Notes: generated by a model not told the origin, from the letters alone. 33,503 nucleotides of DNA from Chromera velia (GCA_018398765.1 JAHBMJ010001242.1:1-33503); one strand, 5' to 3'. Counted from the first letter of the stretch, positions 17,455-29,900 are shown. Numbers and translations are program-made.

Positions 17455-18474
17455 CACAGCAATCTCAGGATCCTCCTAAACAAAAGGGTCCTTCTTGTGC
17501 GCTAGCTGTATCGAGAACTCATGTTCCAAAAGGGAGGCTAGCTGGAAAGGACCCCGCTGACCCCTACCGTGAAAGGCAGAAGTCAGCACGTTGATAGCCA
17601 TGTACCACTGCAGTGTACAACCGAAGACCTTCTAATACCAGTCTGTGAGACGCGCTTGGACCGCCCTCATTTCCCCCTCCATGGAAAAACCCGCTCTTGA
17701 ACCCGCAATCCCGACCAGCTCCTTTACAAAAGAGACCGTCTCTCTATCTGATCGTCCAAAGGTCTCGAAGACCAGCGGAACGAATCGCAGGCCCACAGAA
17801 CGAGCCGCGACGGCATATTTCCTCTGCTTCTCCTCACTTTTCATCTTGGCGGCTGCCCCTGCTGTTTTTGATCGGCTACGCAGGCGGGCGGCGTCAGACG
17901 AGATGGGAAAAGTGATGGAAACATCCGCTAGGATGGTGTCACCGTTTGAAAGGGAGGCAAAGATGTCTGCCCGTTTGTTCCTCTGATCAGCGAAATGGGA
18001 ATCGGTAGCGACCCCCAAGTGACCCAGGGTCGTTTCTTCCAGTACGTGAGTGTGACGGAGCCTATGCAGAATCTGTGTAAACGTCCCCTTTACCTGCTTA
18101 TAACGCTAGTGCACGCCCCCTCCATTCGGGCACTTCTGTGCGTGGTGCCCTCTAGGGTTAAGAGGAGACCCGCGCACACACACCCCTGCCCTGCGCATCT
18201 CCGGGATGCCCAGGCCAAGATGAATGTGGATCGTTACCCGATAAACTGCGGGAGGGAAGCGCAGCTAACCGGATGAGGGAATGATACTCCGCCAGGCTGA
18301 AGCCCCATTACCGGAGTAGGAATGCAGGCGGACGTGCTTAGAGAGCTGTACCTTCGAAAAAAGATATAGTCTGTATAACTCTGCACAATCGATGAATGAC
18401 GTCGCTAATTTTCTGCTGTTTTTGGCCGGATGACGCTCTCCACCAAATGCCAAACATATAACTCCACCTGTGTC
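17455..18474 (-). pseudogene. Non-LTR retrotransposon ORF remnant (C-terminal part)
   Basis: One minus-strand frame between TGA at 18475-18477 and TGA at 17452-17454 spans 340 codons. Recognisable in order are SGNGASAWRSIIPSS, then IHIHLGLGIPEMR, then GHHAQKCPNGGGVH, and after further sequence RADIF, ADVSITFP and LRFVPLVFETFGR. This order (an SGxGAxAWL-like segment, an RLGLPxPE-like segment, a His/Cys GGG knuckle, then a nuclease-like region with (A)D...DV and FVPLVFETFG) is what I know from the C-terminus of reverse-transcriptase ORFs with a restriction-like endonuclease. The RT catalytic part is absent. The frame is interrupted by UAG at 18265-18267, 18106-18108, 17632-17634 and 17476-17478, and by nothing else. 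It lies directly outside the right inverted repeat. Confidence 0.6.
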
Positions 18475-18477
18475 TCA

Positions 18478-19541
18478 ACGTATGGTTTACCTTGAGCTTC
18501 ACCGATTCTGTTGTTGCCTCTGCCCTCTCAAATTCGCGCTTGGATGCCTGTAGCCAGGGAAGAGCTAAAAAGGCTTCCCTTTCTGGTGCTTGGCCCTAAC
18601 CGAGGAAAGCCTGGTACATGGGGTGGGGGCCACGGTAACGCGCACGAAGTATGCTTTTCAGGACTGCGCGAGCATATACTTGCAACTCTGTGTGAGTTAC
18701 TTGAGGGGCATGCATGTGCGAAGTAATTAAGGTGTGTGCGATCGCGGCTCCGTGCGAGTTGTTTGAAGGGCATATTTTAGAATTCGTGCGACACCCTGTG
18801 ACAATATAGAAGCGACCCCTCCCCCCAAAATGAAAAAATGCGTTATGCGAGTGCGTGCGATCTCAGGGCCTCTCGGCTGATCTCAGCAGGGCTGAGCTGC
18901 CCCCCGAGTACCATTGCATAGCCCGGCCGGTATGGTTTACGAAGCTAGGAGAAGGCCGGGTCCGACCACGACATCCGACCATGCACCTCAACAACGCATC
19001 ATCGATGCGTGATGATCCAGAGACCGAACAGGTGACCAAATAAAACTGCAGCAGAAAGAATTCGAGTCAACTTGGACGGCATGTTACACGCAATTGTATG
19101 TTGAATGTTCCAAAGTGTTCCTTTCAGACGCTACTCAGTTTAGATGCTCTGACTTGCGGAGCTTCGCATGAGCGTTTCCGTCTCCTCATGCACTGATTCT
19201 CATTAATTTTCCTCGGCCGGTAGCTGACACCAGAGTGTGATTTTTTTTTCTTAGACCGGATAGAGAGTCCTTCTCTGTCAAGTGTCCTTCATGAACATAG
19301 CGGCCTTGTCCCATGCAGGTCTGATTCTTCTTCCATGCCTTCCTCCATCCGTCGATGACTGTTGTCCCGTTGTATCAGCCTGTGACTTCGCGTAGAGACT
19401 TAGAAGATAGGCGTGCTTCTCCCGAAGAAGTCTTTTGTGGGCTTTTGGAGCGTATCAATTTGTGCTGACCTCAGAAGTCACCTTGTTTGACTCTGGTCAA
19501 CCTGTTGCAGAAAAACAAACAAGGTGGAGCGGAAAGAGAAA
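18478..19541. other. Intergenic region upstream of the zinc-repeat gene
   Basis: No coding exon was recognised. Two related strings, GTGAGTTACTTGAGGGGCAT (about 18691) and GTGCGAGTTGTTTGAAGGGCAT-like sequence (about 18752), form a loose repeat. GCATGCAT occurs near 18709. The last few hundred bases are probably promoter and 5' leader of the gene at 19542. Confidence 0.4.
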
Positions 19542-20705
19542 ATGGACCTTTTGTGGGGTGTTCAGGGGTCTGCGGGTGAGGGTTCTGGGCAGACAGTTGC
19601 GTCCGGACAGGACGCGGACTCCGTGCAGCACCCTGCGGTGTGGAGTCCCTCCGACGATCTGGATCTGCCTGAGCCTCCGAGGAGCGTCATCCTTCCCGGA
19701 GGGGTGCCTAAGGGGAGTGTGTCGGGGAGGGGGGACGAAGCTCTGTCGGCTGGGAGGGGGAGCAGGCGGGACGCTTTTGCTTCTGAATTCGTTAGTGGAT
19801 GCGGTCGGGGTGTAGCGTCGGGGTCGCGGGAGAATGTGGCCGCTGGATCTGTTGGGGGAGAGGGGGCATCAGGAGGTAGGCAGAGCGTGAAGAGGCATAG
19901 GGAGGTGAAAGGATCTCCTTTGGGAGAGTATAGAGAAAGCCAAGACTTTCCTGTAGGGCTGTCGGGGCGGGTAGGGGCAGGGGTTGATGGTTTGGTGTGT
20001 CGCTCGGAACGGGTGAAGCGGTTCCGGGGGGTGGGGTTGGAGCTGCCGTCTCCTTCACTCTCTCAGGGGGAGTTGAGGGGGGGCAGGGAGGTGTTGCGGA
20101 AGAGTCACTGCTCTCATGGAAGGCTGCAGGCGAATTGTAAGGATTGTGGGGGGAAGAATATTTGCGTGCACGGGCGCCTGAAGTACCAGTGCAAGCCGTG
20201 CGGGGGGAAGAACATTTGTCCCCACAACAGGCAGAAGAGCCAATGCAAGGATTGTGGGGGAAAGAGTATTTGTGAGCACAAGCGGCAGCGAGCTAACTGC
20301 AAAGAGTGCGGGGGGAAGAACATTTGCGAGCACTCACGCCAGCGCAGTCATTGCAAGGAGTGTGGTGGCAAGAGCATTTGTCAGCACAATCGTCAGCGTG
20401 CCAACTGCAAGGATTGTCGAGGAAAGAATATCTGTGAGCACTCCCGCCAGCGTAGTCAGTGCAGGGATTGCAGGGGAGGGAGCATGTGCAGCCATGACCG
20501 TCAGCGCTTCCACTGCAAAGACTGCAAGAGATCCTCCTCATCTGCGCATGAGCGCCCGCCCAGCCAGAGCAATGAGGGTCCCGCCAACGCAACCGAAGCA
20601 GAGGACGAAGAAGAAGAAGAAGAAGAGATCATATTTGAGGGAGACGAGGAGGAGGAGATCGCCTTTGAAGGAGATGAAGAGGAAGAGATCGTGTTTCAAG
20701 GTTGA
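19542..20705 (+). CDS. CHCC zinc-repeat protein with acidic tail, 387 aa
   Basis: Residues 1-185 are Gly/Ser/Arg-rich and disordered, with KRHR and VKRFR basic patches. Residues 190-335 are eight tandem 18-residue units of the form CxHxRxxxxxCKxCGGKxI. In each, Cys-x-His-x6-Cys-x2-Cys supplies four zinc ligands. At DNA level this is a 54-bp repeat from about 20108 to 20540. The last two units drift (RGGSM, KRSSSS). Residues 358-387 are three copies of an EGDEEEEI(A/V)F-like acidic unit. Repeats of the ICEHxRxRxxCKxCGG type are common in algae and some large viruses but have no agreed function; nucleic-acid or protein binding is a guess. I chose ATG 19542 because the upstream in-frame codon at 19524 is GTG. 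It ends in TGA. It is a single exon with no interruption. Confidence 0.8.
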   Translation: MDLLWGVQGSAGEGSGQTVASGQDADSVQHPAVWSPSDDLDLPEPPRSVILPGGVPKGSVSGRGDEALSAGRGSRRDAFASEFVSGCGRGVASGSRENVAAGSVGGEGASGGRQSVKRHREVKGSPLGEYRESQDFPVGLSGRVGAGVDGLVCRSERVKRFRGVGLELPSPSLSQGELRGGREVLRKSHCSHGRLQANCKDCGGKNICVHGRLKYQCKPCGGKNICPHNRQKSQCKDCGGKSICEHKRQRANCKECGGKNICEHSRQRSHCKECGGKSICQHNRQRANCKDCRGKNICEHSRQRSQCRDCRGGSMCSHDRQRFHCKDCKRSSSSAHERPPSQSNEGPANATEAEDEEEEEEEIIFEGDEEEEIAFEGDEEEEIVFQG

Positions 20706-22530
20706 AGGAGACTAGGAGGAATTAAAAAGAGGAAACAACGAGATGCAAACACCTATACAATTATGTGAATTAAGCCCTAGATTAAACCAAACGTTGTAAT
20801 TAAACAATTTAAAATATAAGGCCTAGAATAAAGCTTTGATAATTTAAGACTCGATTAAGAGGCTAATAATAGTAAGAGCAGATAGAAAAGACTCCACCTG
20901 GCCCCCTGGGGCCCCCTCTCCTCATGCAGATTTGAATATCGGAATCATTCGAAGTATATAACATAGCATTGCATTGATATTCCGGGTTTTACTAGGGTTT
21001 TGTCATAGAAATAAAAAAACTGTGATTTACTGTAAATCTGGTATTAAAGCATTACATCCTAGATTGCATCTGGGTAGAATGTGACCGAATCTGAACTTGG
21101 CTGTAAGTCACCCATCTATGGGCAGCAAGTACTACCATATGTATCAGAGGCATGCACGCAAAGCCAATCCGGCCTAGCCGCCTAGGGGGAAAGATAGGAA
21201 GAATTCAGCAGTGCACTCATCCTTATTGATGACTGAACTAAAAAAGATTAATCAAATTAAATCCTAGGCTCCGCACTGTAGTAAAAAGACATTTAAGAAA
21301 ATATCGGACTCAGTTTTTTTTAATAGATTTTTTTTTATAGATCCTAACAAACAACTGTTGTTCAAGTGTTATCAAAGTGTTGCAAAGGTGTTGTTAAGGT
21401 GTTGCAAAGAGTATTAAGGAGTGTTAAATAAAGAATAATACTTATTCAGGTATTGCTAAGGTGTTATTCAGATGTTGCAAAGAGTGTTGCACAGTGTTGC
21501 TTGAAAAACAGCAGTTGTTGTGTCGATATATAAAAAAATAAAAAAAATATCAGCACCTTTTTTTTTTTTTTTTTTAAGAGTGCAGAGCCTAGGTTAAATC
21601 AAGTAGAACCTATATAATCCCAAGATCGTAAGTATTACAATGTAGCCAGGTCTCTAGTGTAATCTCAAGTAGGCTAAGTATCGATCGTTATACAAAGTTA
21701 CAAACAAAATAAATTTCACATTCATCATATCTATCCATAATTAATTTTAAAAACCAAATTAAAGCAGATCTTGGCTGTGCACTGGCATATATTTTTATTT
21801 TAGATCAGTGCTTAAATTTTGTATGCAATTATATATAGGATGCAATCATGTGGTCATATTCCCTTCAGTCAATAGATAAAGATTCTGTGATTGATGAATC
21901 GGCCATATGATTAAAGATCGACTACTTGATTTTAATCATTTTATGCTCACTCTGTGCATGCCAATCCACAGGCCCACACCTAGGCCCACACCCACCCTCC
22001 AGCCCCTGCACCCCTCCATCTCCTGCCACCCCATGTAGTCTTCCAAAGACACCGCCACAAATGCCAGCACCGCACGGCAACTCACACTCGCCCTGCTGCG
22101 GCAGCTCTACGTACATGTGACTCTGCACAACAAGCCTGCACACACTCAAAAAACGGTGGACAGACAATTAAAAGCTTGAATACAGCAAGTAAGTGTGTCA
22201 TCAAAAAATAAAACATCGAACCTCGGAGAATTTACTTCAACTCTCGATTTTTTTTACGGAAAATTGATTAACAAGCAAGCTTATATGACAGCTGCATGTC
22301 TGCAGATTGGTGCACTGAAAGAAGGAGAGGATACACTAGCTTGGGCCTCCCTTCCATAGACACTGCATGGTCACGCATAATATGCAGATCGTCATGTAAG
22401 CATGCAGTTAATGTGCAAATGATCGAGAGCCAGAATGCAACCTCCATTGTATGACAAACAGACTTTCTTATGCTTTCTTGAAACGTCTGCTTCTATGAAA
22501 CACGTCCTGACGCGTCCTGACTACCCCACT
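20706..22530. other. AT-rich intergenic region with simple repeats
   Basis: No gene was recognised. At 21355-21505 a degenerate repeat of GTGTTGCAAAG/GTGTTGTTAAG recurs about ten times. A T18 run lies at 21558-21575. A C-rich patch at 21960-22090 opens a short frame without protein-like features. Confidence 0.5.
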
Positions 22531-24440
22531 AGACCCCACACATACAGACAACACTCCCTCTGATCTGACCTCTCTATCTTCCAGTGTAATTCCCATACAT
22601 TTCCCGCACATACAGACAACGCTCCTTCTGATCTGACCTCTCTATCTCTCTCTGCACATCCCGCATATATAGACAACGCTCCCTCTGATCTGACCTCTCT
22701 ATCTCCTCATGCAATCCCCGTGCACCTCCTGCACATGCAAACAATGCTCTCTCTGATCTGCATAACCTCTCTATCTCCCTCTGGACCTCTCGCATATGCA
22801 GACAACGTTCTCTCTGATCTGACCTCTCTATCTCCCTGTGCAATCCCCATGCACCTCCTGCAGATACAGACAACGCTCTCTCTGATTTGCATGACCTCTC
22901 TACCTCCCTCTGAACCTCCCGCACATACAGACAACGCTCTCTCTGATCTGACCTCTCTATCTCCCAGTGCAATCCCCGTGCATCTCCCGCACATGCAGAC
23001 AACGCTCTCTCTGATCTGACCTCTCTATCTCCCCGTGCAATCCCCGTGCACCTCCTGCATATGCAAACAATATCAGACAATGCTCTCTCTGATCTGCATG
23101 ACCTCTCTACCTCCCTCTGGACCTCCCGCACATACAGACAACGCTCTCTCTGATCTGACCTCTCTATCTCCCCGTGCAATCCCCGTGTACCTCCCGCACA
23201 TGTAGACAATGCTCTTTCTGATCTGTCCTCTCTATCTTCCTTTGTAACTCCCGCACATGCAGACAACGTTCTCTCTGATCTGACCTCTCTATCTCCTCGT
23301 GCAATCCCCGGGCATCTCCCGTATATGCAGACAACGCTCCCTCTGATCTGACCTCTCTATCTCCTCGTGCAATCCCCGTGCATCTCCCGTATATGCAGAC
23401 AACGCTCCCTATGATCTGACCTCTCTATCTCCCCGTACAATCCCCATGCACCTCCTGCATATGCAGACAACGCTCCTTCTGATCTGTCCTCTCTATCTTC
23501 CTCTCTAACTCCCGCACATGCAGACAACGCTCCCTCTGATCTGTCCTTTCTATGCCCCTCTGCACCTCTTGCAGTTGAAGACAACGCTCCTTAGTTGTAA
23601 TTCTTATCTGACCTCTCTGTCTTCCTCTACACCTCCCGCATATACAGACAACGCTCCTTCTGATCTGTCCTCTCTATCTTCTTCTGTAACTTCCGCACAT
23701 GCAGACAACGCTCCTTCTAATCTGTCCTCTCTATACCCTCCTGCACCTCCTGCAGTTGAAGACAATGCTTCTTAGTTGTAATTCTTATCTGACCTCTCTG
23801 TCTTCTTGTTTTCCTCTGTAACTCCCGCACATACAGACAACGCTCCCTCTAATCTGACCTGTCTATCTCCCCGTGCAATCCCCGTACACCTTCTGCACAT
23901 GCAGACAATGCTCTCTCTCATCTATATAACCTCTCTATCTCCCTCTGGACCTCTCGTACATACAGACAACGCTCCCTCTGATCTGACCTCTCTATCTCCC
24001 CATGCAATCTCCGTACACCTCCTGCAGATGCAGACAACGCTCTCTCTAATCTGCATGACCTCTCTATCTCCCTCTGGACCTCCCACACATACAGACAACG
24101 CTCTCTCTGATCTGACCTCTCTATCTCCCAGCGTAATCCCCGTGCATCTCCTGCATATACAGACAATGCTCTCTCTGATCTGACCAGGTCCTCTCTATCT
24201 CTCTCTGCACATCCCGTACATGTAGACAATGCTCCCTCTGATCTGACCTCTCTATCTTCCCTTGTAGCTCCCACATATGCAGACAAGTTGACAACGCTCC
24301 TTCTGATCTGACCTCTCTATCTTCCCCTGTAGCTCCCGCACATACAGACAACGCTCCCACTTATCTAAGCTCTCTATCCCCCCCTGCACCTCCTGCACAT
24401 GCAGACAACGCTCCCTCTGATCTGGCCTCTCTACGACCGC
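22530..24440. repeat. 1.9-kb minisatellite with 56-, 62- and 68-bp units
   Basis: About thirty units share CAGACAACGCTCYCTCTGAT followed by CTGACCTCTCTATCTCC and a variable part (GTGCAATCCCCGTGCACCTC or shorter). The common spacings are 56, 62 and 68 bp, which differ by six. All leave remainder 2 on division by 3, so reading frame rotates each unit. The long minus-strand frames (for example 22574-23266) therefore reflect repeat composition, not a gene. Two units near 23570 and 23750 carry a divergent TTGCAGTTGAAGACAAYGCT segment, suggesting higher-order duplication. Confidence 0.85.
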
Positions 24441-26938
24441 TTTGTCTACGACACGCTTTCTTCTCTTTGAGACTCTTGGCATGTGTGAGACATTCTTGAT
24501 CACTGGTAGATACTGGCAGAAGCTCGCAGATGAATAGGCATATGGAATGGAAGATAATGGAAGAGGATCCAGTCAGTGAATGGCAAGTTTGCGGAGTCTT
24601 GCAGAGCACTTGAAAACAAAATGGGGGAGAGCATGCACATGTTACAGACACTTGAGACAGACGAATGAACATATACGATTGCAGAGGCCTGATTCAGCTA
24701 TGATAGCATGAGATGCTTGCAATTGAGGTCATCGAATATATCGAAAAAGCAAAGACCAGATAGAAAGCAATCGACACTTGCCAATGATACATGTGATTCC
24801 ATGATATTTCTTATCCATAACGTTGTTAATGACGGCCAGCCGCATGAGATGGTTTCATATGGTATGCTCAAACTAGCACTGCATCGGATTCCGAAGTCTC
24901 TGCGACAATCTAAGCACGTCCGACAAGAAACAGTTCCATGCATGCAGTGCAAACCTGTTCTGTGGGGAGTTCTATAAATCGGCAATAGCTTTAGTTAATA
25001 TAAAGGACAGACCTGCACACAGCCAAAGTATACCCCAGAGCACGCTGCTTTTCAGTTTTTGTTAGAGGTTTGCTGCACCCATACAGACAGAGTCAGGTAA
25101 ACATGCAGGCAGATATGATAGGGAGCTAGACAGATGAAAGATGTCGGGATGGCCCGACAGGCAGTCTAACGGGCAATTTGACTGGATAGTCAGATTAAAC
25201 AGATAGGTAGACCAAACCGAATAACAGACAGGATCGACAAAGACAGTCATAGAGAGAGTAAGGGGGGGGAAGGCTGCATAGGGAGAGATGTAAGCAGAGA
25301 CAAATCGCATGCATGCACAATAGCATGCACGTATTTATTCTATCTTTTCTAATGACTCTGCTTTCACACAAAGAGCCTTAAGGGTCACGTGCATACACAT
25401 GGCTCATAGTTGATTGATACATACAGAGAAAGCTAGCCGTAGAAACGAAGTCTTCTCAGACTGCCTATGATCAGACCAACTCTTCACGCAAGACATACAA
25501 GAGAGCTAAATCAAACACGACATGCACGCCTACACATGCATGCACAATCAACTTGAAGGGCACGGTGACTGACTCTTTCTTTCCTGCTCCTGGAACGAAA
25601 GAGATTACCGTATCTGATATGGGATGGGTCTCTGGGGAGGGCTTTGGTCAGAGGATTGCCCTTGGACTGCCATTGGAGGACATGATAATTGTGTTTTTCA
25701 GCTTTATCCTACAACTTGAATCAAACAGTCCAGAAAGGCAAAGAAAATGTAAAAGATGCAAAGTTTAGGTAGATATATGTATATAGTGATAGACATAAGT
25801 TCAGATGCACATTGCACTCATAGTATAGCTACAGTCATGCAGTATGTCTGTCTCATGGCCTGGCTTGCAGCAAATCAAAAGAATCTGTAACAAATTTTCC
25901 TTGAGCTTTCTTTCTACTAACCATTCGTTTTTTATCTGAATGTAGATCAGCTCCCAGAGCTTTTCAATTGAGAGTGAAAGCTCGTTGTCAGCCATGCCCA
26001 TGAGACGGATGCCTACCAGAGACGTAAACAGGAATGTAGCCCATCTTGGCCGCCCTCTGGCAGCAGACAAATGTAAGGAGCTTGTCTGTTTTGTGATTTC
26101 TTAAGGTAGCTTCAAGTTTCTTCTTGAATTCTTGGTATTGCATGCGTCATTGAAAGCAGAGCATCCGCCTCCCCTTGTGCTTATGTGAGTGCTATGGGGG
26201 ACCTGTACAAGAGAACAGACAAATCCATTTGGCTTGAAAGCAATATTGAGAAATAAGGAAGCCCTTAGACTGTTGGACACATGCTAGACGCTTACCCATT
26301 CGCTTCTTTCTAGTTAAATAGAGTCAAGTGTTGCACGACCATGGGTGTTGCAGCAGTCATGTGTTGCTTTAAGACACATCCTGGCCTTTGGCCCAGATCC
26401 TTTAATCATGGGCGCTATACCAGTGCGCGGGCGCCCACGCTGATCGATACGCGAGATTCCGTGACTTTTCCGTCTCGAGATATGTTCCTAGCACGTCTGC
26501 CTTACTTTTGTCTTCCCATTCCTCTATGCAACACTGCAACACATCTGGCTACATAATAGCCTATATTGCAATATTCTAGGTTCTATACTTGATCAGTCTT
26601 TTGCGGTTCAGTCATAGCGGGAAGGCCCTAGGGCAGAACATATCAATCAATCAATCAATCAATCAATCAGTCGTCCATAAAGTTTACATAAAATGAAATG
26701 CATGTTTACCAAAATGGTTTAATAATATATAAGTTTAACAATAAAACGTCGCTCACACGCGTTGAAAGTAGCGTTTCAAACATATTCAAACAATTACTCT
26801 TTTGGGTTAATTAAAAAAACCATACTTCCAAATTTTAATATTTTTTCTTTAAATATAAACTTGATGTGTGTAGTATGGCTTTATCCTAAGGATAACCTTA
26901 CATGCGGTTTGATCACGCCTAGGCTTTGATCTTTTCAT
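24441..26938. other. Intergenic region without convincing gene
   Basis: TGCATGCA occurs at 24939, 25310 and 25537. A plus-strand frame at 25553-25768 contains a protein-like stretch (TDSFFPAPGTKEITVSDMGW) that might be an isolated exon, but no splice partner was found. The minus-strand frame at 25801-26070 is equally inconclusive. The last 300 bases are AT-rich. Confidence 0.4.
26641..26669. repeat. (ATCA)n microsatellite
   Basis: Seven tandem ATCA units in otherwise AT-rich spacer. Confidence 0.9.
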
Positions 26939-29900
26939 TCACATTTTTTTTGTTGTAGGCTGCCGATTTTTCCTTCTCCGGCCTGAGATCCGACGAAGCG
27001 CCGCCTCGAGGGGTGGGGATGGCCTCCAGTTGGCATGAGTGCCTTCTATAAAACCTTCTGACAGCTGTTCTGAAGAGACAGGGTATTGTGGTATGAACGA
27101 AGGGCGATCCTGGATGATCTGAGCATTGATTTCTTCGGAATCCTGATTATGGGCCGATTCGTGCTCTCGCATTTTAACGGGGGGGTTCTGGCTCTTCTCT
27201 TCCTCCTCTTGTCCCGAAAATGGTTTGAATTGGGACGCCCAAACACCCAGAGAGCGTGAAAATTCATCAAAGAAACTTCTGAATTCGCCTGGAAGATTTA
27301 TGGAAAGGGGGAAGGCGTCTGGCTTTTTTTCTACGGAGGTAGAATGGCGAATGAAACCCTCGTTTTGGTTATGGACGTGCTGCCTGTCTTCTTCTCGGAC
27401 TGGAGAGAGAGCCTCTAGAGCACTGGCCGTCTCCATCATATCCCTCACTGTCTGCTTCCTCTCTGCCGTCTCTTCCTCCCTTTCCCTCTTTTCTGCCTTC
27501 TCTGGTTCCCGTGTCTCTCCCGTCTCCTCCACTTGTCCCTCCCCTTGCACCTCTTCCATCTGCCCTCCCTGTTCCGGCTCTTTCATGTGTCCCCTGCCTT
27601 CCACCTCCCCCATCTGCTGCCCCTGTTCCGCAACCTCGTTCTCCCGTCTTTCCGCTGTCTCCTCCATCACTCTCTCTGCCATTCTTCCCTTCCGATTTCG
27701 GTGTTGCCTCCTTCCTTTCAGTTGAGAGAACAGAGGGGAATTCCGGGGCCTCACTTCAGAGTACTCTGGAAGGCCTGCCTCTTGCACTCCTTCACTCTCA
27801 GCCTCTTGAGCTCTCTTCCTCAAAGCAAGCGAGCTCGGCTCTTCCCTCGAAAAGTTCTCAAAAGAGACGGCACTGGACCATCGAGCTGCCAGACGGCGAG
27901 CCCGACCCCAGTCTGCTCGACTTTTAATTCTGTCCATAAACGTCGAGTCTTCATCTCTCTCCTCCCATTCCCACGACCATTCATCATCTCTTGAATCCCC
28001 ATTCTCTGTTACTTCATCTTCATTCAAATCTGCCCACTGCCAATCTTGTCCGTCCCCCTCATCTCCCTCAAATTTCTCTTCCTCTCCTTCTGACCATTGC
28101 TCTACTTGCAACTCTATTCCCCTCCCTGTCTCCTCATCTACTTCCCCCCAATCTCCCACTTCTTCTTCGTCCTCTTCATACTCTTCTCTTACCTGACCCA
28201 AGCCAGATTCTCGTTCCGCTTCAAACTCCTCCCCCCCCTCCCACTCAGGAACCTCACGCAGCTCTTCTCCCTCCCCCCATTCAACACCTCCATCTTCCTC
28301 TTCCTCTCCCTCTTCGTCAGTCTCGTCAAAGAGGACTTTCGACCCCGTGTCTCCCGTCCACCCCCGCAACCCTGCCCCTCTCTTTTCCTCTTCCTCATCT
28401 TCTCTCTTGTGAACGGACTCCCCCCGCCTTCCGATCTTCCTCTTGAGGGAAGCCAAAGAATCCACAGACCCCTCTCCCTCCTCTTCCTCCTCCTCTTCAT
28501 CTCCGAAAGATTCCTTCGCAAACTGACACCCATGCGCCCTCTTCAGGGACTCAGGTAGAGGGTCCAACACGATCCCTGCCCCATTCGCTAAACGCTTCGC
28601 AGCAAACTCCTCCTTCTTCCCCACGATCGAATACCCCCACCCCTGCCTCCCCATGCGCCCCGCCCTCCCAATCCTGTGGGCGAACGTCTCTGCTGCAGGG
28701 GGGAGGTCCATCTGGAGTGCGTGAGTGGTGTCCGGAAAGTCCATTCCCCGACAGGCCAAGTCGGTGGACACTAGGATCTTCACCGGAAGGGAGAGAACAA
28801 CCCCCTCAGAAGGTAAATTCTGCTTTATGGAACCGGCCTTTAGGTCCTCTGGGTAGAGGTGCAGCCGTGCATATATGGGGAGCTCTGCAAGGAAGGCAAG
28901 ACGACAAGAAGAGACGGCAGGAAGAAATCGATATTGAGTTGTTGGCGTAAGCACAGCGGTCGTACTATTCACAAAGAGAGCACCGGACAAAAGATTCCAT
29001 ACGTGCAAGCTGTCGGAGAGCCTGCAGGGATTTCTCTACGGGGAAGAAACCATGAGCAGCAAGAAACCGAAACGGCGGGGCGAAACAAGGCTTCTCGACA
29101 AGAGAGAGGGAGCAGTAAGAGAGGAAAGAATCTCTCTCAATCAACCAGAGAACTCCCTTCCTGACCTGTGCGAAACGCCGCCAAAGCCCGTGCTTTGAGT
29201 TTTGATTCCAAATCTTCATGGAGCGCGGCAGCTCGGCACAGAGACATGGGCAACGTCATCCTTCCGTCCGTCTGCCAGAGGGCACCGGAATGTTTCTCAG
29301 ACTTTCCCCTAATTGCACGTTGCCTTCTCTCCCTCTCCTCTTCCCTCAAACCCTTTCTGCATGCCTTTCGCAATCTCTTCGCCCTCCTTTTTCTCTCCCT
29401 CTCGTTCAAGGAAGGGTCTGCCTCAACCGCCTGGGCCTCCGTCTCCGCTGCCTGCTCAAAGAGTCCCCGCAACTTCGCCCTCGCCCCCTCGTTGAGGAGA
29501 CTCCAGAGTTCTTTGTTGACTGCATCGCTCAGGTAGTCACGGAGTTCCTCGACTTGGTGCGCAGGTCGTTTGCGGCCGTCCACGAACAGCATTGCGGTCT
29601 GCATTGCATGACAGGAGAGGACAAAAAACAGTTGTGCAAGGCCACCCACACAAATGTCATCTCACAGATCGTATGGGACAAAGAAGCGGGAAATCGGGGC
29701 TAGGCAAACGCGGCGGCAACACAGAAAGTAAAGAAAGAGAGACCCGACGAAAAAAAACAACCCAGCCTGTCTGTCCGGTGTTGGACGGACGTCCTGCTTC
29801 CTTCCTTCCTCCTCCTCGAACTCCTTCGGCTAACGACCACCGGCGCTCAAAAGGGACACAAAAGAAAAAGCAAAAAAGCAAAGGGTGGAATGCTGATGGA

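Noticed and set aside
2355-18474. A genome-wide nuclear code with UAA and UAG meaning Gln
   Set aside because: It is attractive because all recognised terminators are UGA and the interrupted frames contain only UAR. However, the intact helicase, JmjC and zinc-repeat genes carry about 100 Gln codons without a single UAR, which is hard to reconcile with general reassignment. It is kept only as a competing hypothesis.
22574-23266. 230-codon minus-strand ORF of Arg/Glu/Cys repeats
   Set aside because: It lies wholly within the minisatellite, the unit length rotates the frame, and all three frames are open. It reflects repeat composition, not selection for a protein.
27225-28558. Long plus-strand ORFs rich in Ser, Pro and Leu
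   Set aside because: They are antisense to the Glu/Asp-rich tail of the DEAD-box helicase. GAG/GAA codons read backwards give CTC/TTC, so the frames are a compositional by-product.
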